A stretch of 64,000 nt of DNA, from assembly GCF_003073045.1 (NCBI RefSeq), contig NC_037602.1, positions 5,994,872 through 6,058,871 on the forward strand, in the 5' to 3' direction. Source of the DNA: Pomacea canaliculata. Its lineage: Eukaryota; Mollusca; Gastropoda; Architaenioglossa; Ampullariidae. Under the pieces are notes generated by a model. It saw only the letters and a list, made by a program, of their open reading frames with translations. It had not been told where the DNA came from and did not search any database. The translations under genes and the position numbers were made by a program. Below, piece by piece: positions 22,801-32,702 of this stretch. The stretch's first letter is position 1. The number at the start of each line of letters is the position of its first letter.

Positions 22801-25308
22801 TTTGACGTGATCGCCGACATCATGAGCCGTGGCAGCAAAGGTTGTAGCAGGAGAGCGGCACAGAGGGCCAGGGTAAAATACTGGGGCAGGTGTAGATGCA
22901 CACGGTCAACAGCAAATCTGGCAGCGGGCATGCTACCACCTGGGTTCAAGAAGGATTCGAGAACCTGGCTGCACAAAAATCCCAAGCCCAGATCCGAAGA
23001 TGTCGACAAGACGGCGGTGCTGAGACGCTTTCTGGACAACGAGAGGACCCACGAGGACTGCTCGCCTTACTTTCTCGTGGAACATGCCGGCAAGCAGTTC
23101 AAGAAGGACTCGCGGACCTGGCTACACAAATCCTCTCTTAAGAAGCAGCAACAGCAGCTGAAGTCGCGCCGGAAGTGTCCGGGACCTGTCGCCGGGGATG
23201 GCTGTCGCGAGCCGGTAAAGTAGCCACCACCATGTTTTAAGTTAGAACACCTACATTCCCATTGTCAAAAAATAAAATAAGAATAGCAAAGTTAGAAATA
23301 CTTCTATCTGCACTTTTTCTTGTGTCTCTCTGAGTTCATAGCCTATCCTTGTGTGCGTGCGCGCGCATGTGCTTGAATGCATACATGCATGTTTATGAAT
23401 GCGTATGCCTGCGTGCGTACTGTGCACGGCAGGAATTTGCCCGCAGCAACACAGACGTGCGGATTGGTCTCCAGGATAAGCTTCGCCACAAGGGATCCAC
23501 CATCCACTCAAGCGACTGCGACATCCTCAGCAACGACCACAGCATGCGCAACGTGCTGCGCAAGAAGCGGGGCGACACGGCGCTGATGCACAACATTCCT
23601 ACTCGCCGACCTTACCGCACGCTGTCGGAGGAGCGCCTGGGGGATGAGGTCAACAGCATCATGGCCTACAACTGCCTCAACACCTACAGCAACAGTGGTA
23701 AAGCTGCCTGCCTTTGTGTGCGCGTGCGCAGGTGTAATTGATTTTTGTACTTGATGTGTACAAATAAAATGTTTTAAATATTTCATTGTAGGAAATTTGT
23801 GTAGAATAAAACCTGTTTGGAGTTAACCTAACCCTGTCCACAGGAGTTTAAACCAGGTAATGTCGTGCTAAGTGCGGGTTGTGACCTTTGAGTCAGAGCT
23901 AGGAGAAATGCCAGCCAATCTAATGTTTAGTGTGATTGGTCCTGTCTCCTGCAGGAGAGCGCGTAACGGAGTTGGCAGATGAAACCACCCACGCAGTCCC
24001 AGGGGAAGACAACTGCAACCAGCAGCAAAGGATGTACTTTGAAGGCACCCTCCCGCACAACAGGTATCTCTGTTCCTACCCGTCCATTGTTACAGATGAC
24101 AAATGGAGGGAGACAGTGAGGGTGAAGTCGGATACCTCGTCGTCGGACAACTCCAAAGGGTCGATGGAGACCTTGGCCCCCATCTATGATGATATGTAAG
24201 TGTAGACATGTCATGACATCATCATCATCATCATCATCATCATCGAATTTACTAATTCATGCCTCGGTGGGGAGGATTGAAAAGTAATATATTGTTTTTT
24301 GCCGGAATATAAAAATGTGGAAGGTCTTCTAAGCCAGGGGAAACAAGCCCTGCTGTTTCTGTAGTCATGAGTTTTCTCCCCTGTAGAACAAACCCATAAA
24401 AGACTAATTCGCTGACGCTAATGAATCCGTCTCATTAGTTTAAAAGGCGTGATCAAACTACATTTAAATATTGTAAATGCTGCCTGCGCTGTTTTGAATT
24501 TATAGTAGTGCATGAGATAAAAGACGATAGGAGCAGAAGACGGCGATAATGGGTTGAAAAATAAAAAAGAAAAAAATTTACCGTTAAACGTAACTACAAA
24601 ACAAAAGAAGAAAAAAAAAAAAAGATATAAAATAGTAACAAAGCTGAGCCCGTGCTCCATCCCTCTGTCTTTCATTGTTTTTCTGTCTGCATATCTGTTA
24701 GAAAAGTTCTACTTTAAATCAGCGTCTGTGACTTCGCCATACTACAAAATTAGTGCAGTCATAAAATTTCAAGCTTTTATATAAATTTCCACCCTTAGAC
24801 ACCATCATATTGATTCTGAATTCTCCCTAGGCTAGTTACGTCGTTCACTCACTAAAGTTTAATAACCTTTACTCCCTCTGTGAATCGTGCCTTATGGATA
24901 TACTAATGAAAGATATATTCTTTATGCAACTAATAACAGCGAAGATAAGTAACGAGTAAGTCCTATTATCTCTGTTGCTTGTCTGATCTTGTACAATGTA
25001 CCCGACTGTTTGGGATTGTGTCTTGTTTCGGAAGAAATACGTCTTCATGCTTTGTAACCTCCCCTTTCCTGCTTCACAGCTACAACACGAACGACAAAGG
25101 GGAGAGGATCTCATCCCCCGGCATGCCTCACTCCGCATCCGACAAGCTGTGGGTCTACCCGACCGATAGTCGATCGTCTGTGGGTAGCACGTGCGTGGAG
25201 AACGCGCAGCTGAAGATGATGTCGCTGTGCGCCTCCCCACCCGGCAGTTCGTGCTCCGATGGCTCCATATCTGAAGAGGACCTCAAGAGCAGCGACGTCG
25301 ACATGTGA
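22801..25308 (+). CDS. Unrecognised multi-exon protein, 3' exons (5' partial)
   Basis: Four exons in compatible phases with good splice sites: 22801-23214 (donor GAGCCG/gtaaag), 23433-23697, 23955-24195 and 25080-25308 (TGA). About 382 codons. There are no membrane segments. Composition is polar, with Lys/Arg-rich exons 1-2 and Ser/Asp/Glu-rich exons 3-4 ending SSDVDM. Exon 1 has an internal duplication: FKKDSRTWLHK occurs twice, about 50 residues apart. Exon 1 starts at an acceptor in an open frame (FDVIADIMSRG), so the N-terminus is upstream and was not found. The C-terminal tract with SPP, SSCSDGSISEEDL looks like a phosphorylatable acidic tail. I do not recognise the family; it could be the cytosolic tail of a membrane protein. 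Confidence 0.7.
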
Positions 25309-28300
25309 TGCCCGCCATCTGGACTCACAGCGTCGCCAACAACAGCAGATCCTTCGGCGCATGCGCATCAGTCAAAGCTTGACCTTAATGAACTTCGCAT
25401 CGGTCAGCGCTTGACCTTAATGAACTTCGCATCGGTCGTGCTGTGATGTGTTGCAATGTAAGAAAATACACTCTGTGTACAGCAAGGCTGGCTCAGTTCA
25501 GAATGTCTTACTCGAGTTACCTTTAAACGAAAAGATAGAAGAATCTTTCTTTTTCTTTCTCCACACGTTTCACATGCCTAGGAGGCTTTTATTTTGCGTG
25601 GAAGTGTGTATGTTGTGAGGCTGACATGAAAGTTAAAATCGAGAAGAAAAATACATACGCACCCCCACAAACACGCATACCAGGCAAACAAATGTATTCA
25701 ACAGACTTACAGAAAACTTCAGGTGGAGTAACTTGGAGGTATACATTGGAGTTGCTGAATTTACGAAAACTGGTATAAATGAAAAGAAGGAAATAGTTCA
25801 AATAACCAAACCAAACCAAATTAGGAATCAGTCTAGACAGTCAATCAAACAAATATAAAAAATAACAGATTTAAAGGCAGTTAATAGGCAAAGATTTTAT
25901 TTTTCTAAATGTCTAGGTGGTATAGTAAGAGATATGGAAAGGTTTTTTTTTATCTCGATGTGTTTTGCGTCGATGAATAAACATCGTTTTTGATTTATTT
26001 GACCTGAAATTAATAAAGATGGTCAAAGAGTGAAGAATGAAGCTGGAGTTTGGAATGAACAACAGGACACATTTCTTTAAAGGCTATATGCGCCTTATGA
26101 GTTTAAAAGAAAAATGACTAAGTATTGAGAACAGTTTTAGCAACTCTATACAACTAGAAAGATATTGTGGGAGATCCACGCCTTGAAGTTATTGGTATTA
26201 ATTTTTATAGTTCCAGCCTGGACACCATGGCTATGGAAAGACGTGTCTGCAGCTTAAAAAATCTTTTGTTTCTGTATTAAGCCTGAAACTTCTAAACCAA
26301 TGCAAAACATATTTAGGGCTCAAAATTGCTAATAAATCTGCCATTGTTAATTAAAGAGGCTTAAACAATATGCCCAACCTTTTATCATGAATCTGCTCAT
26401 TTCAGTCTCATGATCAACTTACACAAAAGAATTGCATGAAAATGAACTTAAACATGTACGGACTTATTCTGAAAATATGTCAGTCCACAAACGATTTGTA
26501 ACAAAAGATAACGCAGCGTTGGAAATCAAAGAGATGATGAAGATACTAAATTCTATGTCTAAAGGATTGAGATGAAATTATGACTTTGAATACTGATAAC
26601 TCAAAATAAAGCAAGAAAAATGAAAAAGGTTTAAGTACCATATTGTCTGTAAAATCGTTGGTATAATAATTTTAAACTAATAAATGTACTTTTTGTAATC
26701 AAAAAGAAAGATCAAACATATCTTTTGAAACCTTAATATAGCTTAGAATTTTTGAACTAATATCGGAACAAATTCCTTTCGGAGAGATGTGTGATTATTT
26801 GTAACTTGATAGTGGAATGTATTCGCTTACCTTTATATAACGCATATTTTAAAGCAAAATGTGACTTTGACTAATTATTGAAGGCAAACTTTTTAATAAC
26901 AAGTCTGAGATAGAGAGGTTTAACTCTTATCTGTATGGTCCAACCTATATTCTCTTCTCGTCCTGAGATCGTTTGACTTTAAGAAATTAATTTTGTCTAT
27001 CGTGATTCTACAATGCATTTACAATGTTTATTTACCTGCGTTTCTCCTTACTGTAGAAACAATGATTTTCTATTTCTTTCTCATATATGTGTGTGTTGTA
27101 GTTGGATTTGTTTAATATATCTATATAAGTGCATGGAAAATAAATAAATGAAACTGTTGCCAATATAAGGCATGTAATTCAAGCACAAATTCATCTGTCA
27201 CGACAGATATCAGGGTCTGGCTTCGTCACAGAAGCGCTTCATTAGATTAAATCACACGACATAGGTCTGTGCTGATTTGAAGGAATGAAATAAAATATTG
27301 TATCTTTATCCATTCCATTGAAAATATGTAACCGAGTGGTGAGGTTTTGGACGGACAACAACCGTCCAGCACTCAAATAAAAGCAGGAACCGTCAGCAGG
27401 TGCAATCCTTTAAAGGGATTCTAAAGGCAAAATAAAACTGCGTAGAATCGCGTAAAGAGTAAAATAAATTTGAATCTCGTCTATTTATATGTGTGTTCAT
27501 GTGGAAAACGTTGAAGGTTTTTAGAAGAATGTTGTGTTTAATAACAGAAATTACACGGGACTCTTTTTTGCTTCTACTAAACCTTACGTCATTTGAACTT
27601 CACAAATAACATCGGGTCCTCTACAAATATACAAACTGTAGCTGGAACGTGTAGTAGTTTTCATTCAATTATTGTTCACAGTAATTGTGTAGGTCTGCGT
27701 CATTAGGTTTGGTTTACATATCGAGATTTAGTGAATGCAAATTGCTAGAAAATATTTCTTTTAACAATTCCGTCTTTTTGGCAATTTTCTACTCCTCTGT
27801 TCGTCTGTTTATTCGAAATCAGTGACCTTCCCTGAGTAAAGCGCTCACTCTACTATTACCTTGACTTGTATTTATGAATCATATTTGCACACTTTTTAAC
27901 TTACCCGGGTTAGGTATATCATAGCATAATAAGAAATAATTTGAGTTACTGTGAAAGACATACACTGAAATATTGATAACACACAAACAGTAGAAGGTAG
28001 AAAGTTCTCACTGGCTCTTTCTCCCCACTCCTTCCCCCATCCTGATATTTTCTACTTCTATTTCAATCATCTGTGTGTATAGAACTGTGTGTGATGATGA
28101 TCTTACGCTCAGTCTTGTTAGGCATGTGTTTTTTTTATTTTGGATGGATGTGACCGTTACCACTAGCCGACAATATTAAGATGGCGGTCAGCTTATTTAA
28201 TTGTGCATGCAATTATGAATTTTAATTTTAATGGAGCTGCACCAAAATTGCCATCTGGGACAAATAAAGTCTTATCTTATCTACGCTGCAGCAAGAAAGT

Positions 28301-28480
28301 CAAACTCAAGGTCTCCACGGTGATACCTGGCAAGATTTTAACAATTAAAACTCGTGTGAAATCACTACTGGACTAATTAGTGTCTCTGGCGATTTAAACA
28401 TCACTTTGTTGATATTTGGTGACTGTCAGCCGCTGACCACCTGACTTACGCGTGCAGCCCACACTTTGAGAACCATTGTT
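25309..28480. other. 3' UTR and long AT-rich intergenic region
   Basis: After the TGA come a 32-bp direct repeat in two copies (25377-25440, unit beginning GCTTGACCTTAATGAACTTC) and a candidate polyadenylation signal AATAAA at 25976-25981. The rest is AT-rich with no convincing open frame or exon. A short tail-like motif at about 28250-28285 (ATCTGGGACAAATAAAGTC then TTATCTTATC) resembles non-LTR element 3' ends and recurs at about 41345-41385. Confidence 0.5.
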
Positions 28481-29440
28481 CTAGAGGGGAGCAGGGGGTT
28501 GCTGCGTCATAATCTGACGCAATTTTGTTTTTTTGACGTTTTTGGCGGGAAAAAAGAAAAGAAGAAGAAGAAAAAAAAAAAAAAGGGAAAGGAGAGCGGT
28601 CACCAGGGAGCAAGGTTGGGCGGGAAAAGAAATCCATTGTGAGAAAGAAGCCATATTGAACTGTGAGGAATCTGTTGTGAGAACATTCAAGTAACATTTA
28701 TCTGCGTGAAAATCTGTTGTGAGAACGGAGTAACCTCTATCCGTGGGGATATTTCAGGGTACGAACGGAGAAGGGAGGGAGTTGTCGCGTGTCGCATGCT
28801 TGCTCAGCCTGAGTCTTGGTCTTGGGGGAAGGGGGAGCTGTTGCGTCAATAAAGTTTGACGTAATTTTGTTTGGTGACGTTTTTTTTTTAGAGAGGGACG
28901 GAGAGGAAAGGACCTTCATGGAGGAAGGTTTGACTGTGTGGTGACTACCGTCGAAGAAACGGGGACTAGTGTGGTGATTACCGTCGAAGAAACGGTTGTG
29001 GCTGTTACCTTTTAGGAAGCCTGGACTTGGTTGTCACTGCGGTTCTGTTGCGGGAACGGAACTGTCTGGAGTCGTGGGTGGGGTCGGTTGGCGTCCGGTT
29101 GTGAGGCGTTTGTTTTTGTTTCTTTTCTTTTTGGGAGGGAGTTTGTTTGTTTTTATTTTGTTTTCATTAAATATGTATTTGTAGCGTCGTTTTGTGTGCG
29201 TGTTGGTTTGTTCGGCGCTGGGAGCGGCTGGATTCGTCGCTACACGCAACAGGAGTGGCGCTTAGTAGATGTAGGTGTCCCCTTCTACCCCCGACCTATT
29301 GTTTTTTGTTTCCTTCCTTGTTCCTTTCATTTCATTTGTTTGTTTGCTTCTATATTCTATATATATATTAGGTGCAATTCCAGTATGACGAAATTCTGAT
29401 GCATCTCGGTTTCGTCATAAAATGACGCAAGAAGAAAAGA
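28481..29440. repeat. Repeat-like block with TGACG clusters, unclassified
   Basis: G-rich tracts alternate with AT-rich DNA. It contains two diverged copies of a ~55-bp module (about 28489-28546 and 28829-28890), each with TGACGCAA or TGACGTAA followed by TTTTGTT and a second TGACGTTTT. It also has a 33-bp tandem repeat at 28938-29003 (unit GTGGTGACTACCGTCGAAG) and a hairpin with 9-bp arms at 29385-29418 (ATGACGAAA / TTTCGTCAT). There is no coding frame. It may be the remains of a transposable element; an old LTR-type fragment is one option, but no family is assigned. Confidence 0.35.
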
Positions 29441-30231
29441 CCTGGGGGTTGGAGATAACGATGAAAAAGGAGCGTTTGGGGGAGCAAGAAAAGGACTAGC
29501 TGAAGAATGAGTATCGCTAACAAGAGCGAGTGGAAACATCTTCAGACGAAAACATATTGCGAGTCCTCGACAACCAGCAGCCCGGTTGTTTAAGGACTGT
29601 ATCTGTTTTGTATAAACCTACATTTCGCAGGCGGCCGGCAAGCGTTCCCTTAATTAATTAAAAAGGTTTTAACAACCTACGGCTGCGCTTTCCAGAGTCA
29701 GAGATTGATTGTATGCAAGGGCGAGTAGGTCGGTAGCTCACCCTACTATATATATATTTGTATTAAACGAGTATTTGTGGTGTTCTCACGTGTGTGTGTG
29801 TGTGTGTGTGTGTCGTTTGTATTGCACTGAAGAGCGATTGGATTCGTTGCTACACAAAACGAATCTTTTCTACAGTCAAGCAATCTCTTCAGATCATCCA
29901 CACTTTCATTTTCTTCCATACATTTTCAGTGTAACCCGCTTGGCGTTGCTTGTGTTTCCACGAACTTGTATCACTGGACTGCTGGCAGACGATTTTTTCC
30001 AGTTAACGACTAAAACGAGGCATCAGACTACAAAGCTTCCGGTTTCGTCACATTCCTTGTTCAGGCTCGCCGAGACTAACAGCGGAGAATTTAGCAAGAG
30101 GCTAAGCGTTGGTCTTGGCAGACAGACAGCAATCCACCTATACACGTCCATGGTGTTTCTTCGCTATGTGGTCCACTGTGTTTGTTTGTAAGCTTTACTT
30201 CAAAGTTCGCCTCCATTCTGAAAATACATTA

Positions 30232-32702
30232 TTATCCTGACTTACAGAGTCGAAGATTAGAGAAACGGTCTCGTAGCATGATCCTAACCCTTCGCTTGAG
30301 AACGAAAGAAATCAGGAAATATAAGCCTTGGGAAGAGTTTAGCACGATGTTGACGATCCAAAGTTCTATCAGGGGGACAAAAACAGCTGCAAAGTAAAAA
30401 GCCCAGGTCAAGCCCATGATCAGCGTGATGCGGATGTAGACAAGCAGCCTCCTTTTGTCTGCCAAGTTAGGTCCTCCCTGGCTGGAGATCGTGGCGTGCC
30501 GCAACATCTTTGAGGTGTGCACGATGGTAGAAAGCGCGAAGACATAGCATGAGAAATTAAACAAAAACGTGGCGGACATGGGGACGATCATTAGCCACAA
30601 GATGGAGCTGCATGTCCCTATGTAGCACTGCCCACCAGTGGCGTAGCCCACGTTGTAGATGCCGTAGTGGTCCATGACACCTAGGCAGACGACGACAAGC
30701 AGCGGAAGCAACCAGCACAACATGATGTAACACCACAAAGCACGACCTCTTGACCCGTTAGATGTGTGTCCGACTGACTTGCTTCTGAGGGTGAAAGTCA
30801 GGTCGAATGCCAGGACCGAGTTCCAAAGAAACGTCGCCAGCTGGCTCCAGTGCAATAACCATGCGACAATCAGACACAGCCACCCGCGGGGTAGCTGAAG
30901 AAGCAGTCCTAACCCTTGCAACGTCAGCATGGAGGCGGAGAGGGACATGACGATGACGCCGGAAGCGTTGCGCAGCTTCGGCAGCAGGGAATAGGTTAAC
31001 AGTACCAGAAGCAGGCTGACGATGGAGACGAGGAGGAAGATGAGGGTGGCGAGCTGCTCCACGGAGTAGAATCTGAACAGGTGCAGGTACTGTTCGTTGT
31101 CTAACAGTTGTGTAACATACCACTGGAATTCCGTCGGCACGAACAGCGAATTTGTGGCTTTTGTCTTGCTCACGGTTGGTCAGGACAACCAGGGTTTCGT
31201 TACCTTCATAGAGTTGTCTTTGCTGGTCACTCAACTGAAGTGTAGAATTATTACACCTGGAATGATACAGTATCATCCGTTACTCATCATTCACATGGAT
31301 TGGGAACTGGGTATGGTGGTGAGAGTTATAGCTATCGAGTCTCTATCGCTATTCTTCAATATTCATCAATGGGCAATGAGTATAATCGTATCTAATTATT
31401 AATGTTTTTTAATGATGAAAAAAGAAAGGAAAGAAGGGGAGATACACAAATGTATAGCAGATAGTGGGAAAGAAAGGTGGATAGAGGGAAGGCTCAGTAA
31501 GCACTGAAAAGAAAGAAGACAGAAATATAGATCGGTAGAATCGTCGTAATTGTGTGACGATGAAATGGGGTTGCCGTGTACTTTAGGTGATATCATTAAC
31601 CACAGAAGCATATCTACTCTTACAGTCACAACAACATCTGATCGGAATTTCTTACTGGCGGTAATGAGAAAACTCTGGTTAGCGCACACCTGGATACCAT
31701 TTTGACCTGTGACCCTTCAGAGGTGGCAAAGGGAGAGCAGTCCATGAAGAGTCTCACTGCTGTGGTGCTCTTTTCTTTGAAGACGAAAGAGTCTGGGATA
31801 GTCTGCAAAAAAAATTATCAGGACAAATTCAACAGCTTAACAGGACACATTTACATTGGCCGAGAGTGTTCCCTGTCGTGGATAACATTCAAAAAATAAA
31901 ACTAGTAACGGTATATAATCCTGTCTACCCTACCTATTTTTAAGCAGAACTTTCTGTTTCTGGGTGGCGCTGCCACACCACACGGTGACTGAGAATGTAA
32001 GTATGCTCTCGATGACCCCAATATCCCAAGACTAGACCCCAATATTCCTCCTTAATCCAATTTTGCTCAGCTGGCGCAGAAAGTAAGGACATTGCTGGGT
32101 CTTCTTGATAATCGACACCACATTGTTTTCCCTGCTGAGATCATTAGAAGATAGCTTCAACAAAATTTGAATAAAAATCTGTTTAAAACTAAATTACTGA
32201 TCGAAGAAACACAATTGTGTAGACTGGTACCTTACCTTATTTAAACCATCGCCCTCTGGCGGTTTAAAACTAAATTACTGATCGAAGAAACACAATTGTG
32301 TAGACTGGTACCTTACCTTATTTAAACCATCGCCCTCTGGCGGTTTAAAACTAAATTACTGATCGAAGAAACACAATTGTGTAGACTGGTACCTTACCTT
32401 ATTTAAACCATCGCCCTCTGGCGGCCAAGTGTTTAGACAAGTTTCGTTGCAGTCAACACAAGTGTCGCCGAATAATGGACACAAGTGATGACAGCAGTTC
32501 GCATGGATACATAGATTTTCACTGGTGCTCAACATCGAAAAGAGCGTCGTAGATGAACTTGGTATCATCTGTGGAGACACAGATGTCGTGGTGGTTTCAT
32601 TATCATCTAGCGATGACAGAGTAAAGTGACGTTGTGCAGCTCCACTTTCTTCGCACTGATCTGTGAATAACGGCATTGCAGTTGTTTGCTGATCACCAGC
32701 GC
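30232..32702 (-). CDS. Methuselah-like class B receptor, gene 1 (ectodomain-reduced)
   Basis: Minus-strand receptor of the Methuselah-like (7tm_2) type. Exons: 32702-32398 (Ser/Thr-rich with a Cys cluster, CIHANCCHHLC), 31802-31690, and 31256-30232, which carries all seven membrane helices. Signature stretches: LPKLRNASGVIVMSLSAS (TM2), GWLCLIVAWLLHWS (TM3), RRLLVYIRITLIMGLTWAFY (TM6) and NSSQGLYFLISFVLKRR (TM7). In the last exon, QRQLYEGNE joins directly to LVVLTNREQ; in gene 2 these are separated by some 330 residues over three exons, so most of the ectodomain is gone. One single-base frame break lies just before TM1 near 31110, in an AA doublet, so a consensus error is possible. A strong donor (gtaagt) sits just before the stop, so the C-terminus may be spliced. 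No GPS cleavage motif. The signal-peptide exon was not found. Confidence 0.7.
31935..32160 (-). mobile_element. LINE reverse-transcriptase fragment in receptor intron
   Basis: The minus-strand translation contains IIKKTQQCPYFLRQLSKIGL and, after a break, VIESILTFSVTVWCGSAT. This is the conserved region just after the catalytic core in many CR1/L2/Rex-like LINE polymerases (typically KKAQQRLYFLRQL ... SVLTFSITVWYG). It is a short, decayed piece about 70 codons long with at least one in-frame stop, in the intron between gene 1 exons 32702-32398 and 31802-31690. Confidence 0.75.
32181..32423. repeat. 81-bp tandem repeat, three copies, spanning a splice donor
   Basis: Three near-identical 81-bp units start at 32181, 32262 and 32343. 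Read on the minus strand, each unit holds the last 27 nt of gene 1 exon 32702-32398 (ending AAATAAG), the donor gtaagg and 54 nt of intron. The donor is therefore present three times, at 32397, 32316 and 32235. Use of a downstream donor would add 81 nt carrying an in-frame stop. Confidence 0.95.

Noticed and set aside
29700-30191. A 160-residue plus-strand frame near 29709
   Set aside because: Crosses a (TG)n tract, has no domain or splice support and is in the 3' flank of receptor gene 1.
32181-32423. Regularly spaced 81-bp units considered as a CRISPR array
   Set aside because: The units are directly adjacent with no unique spacers, sit on an exon border and are in an animal genome; an ordinary tandem duplication.
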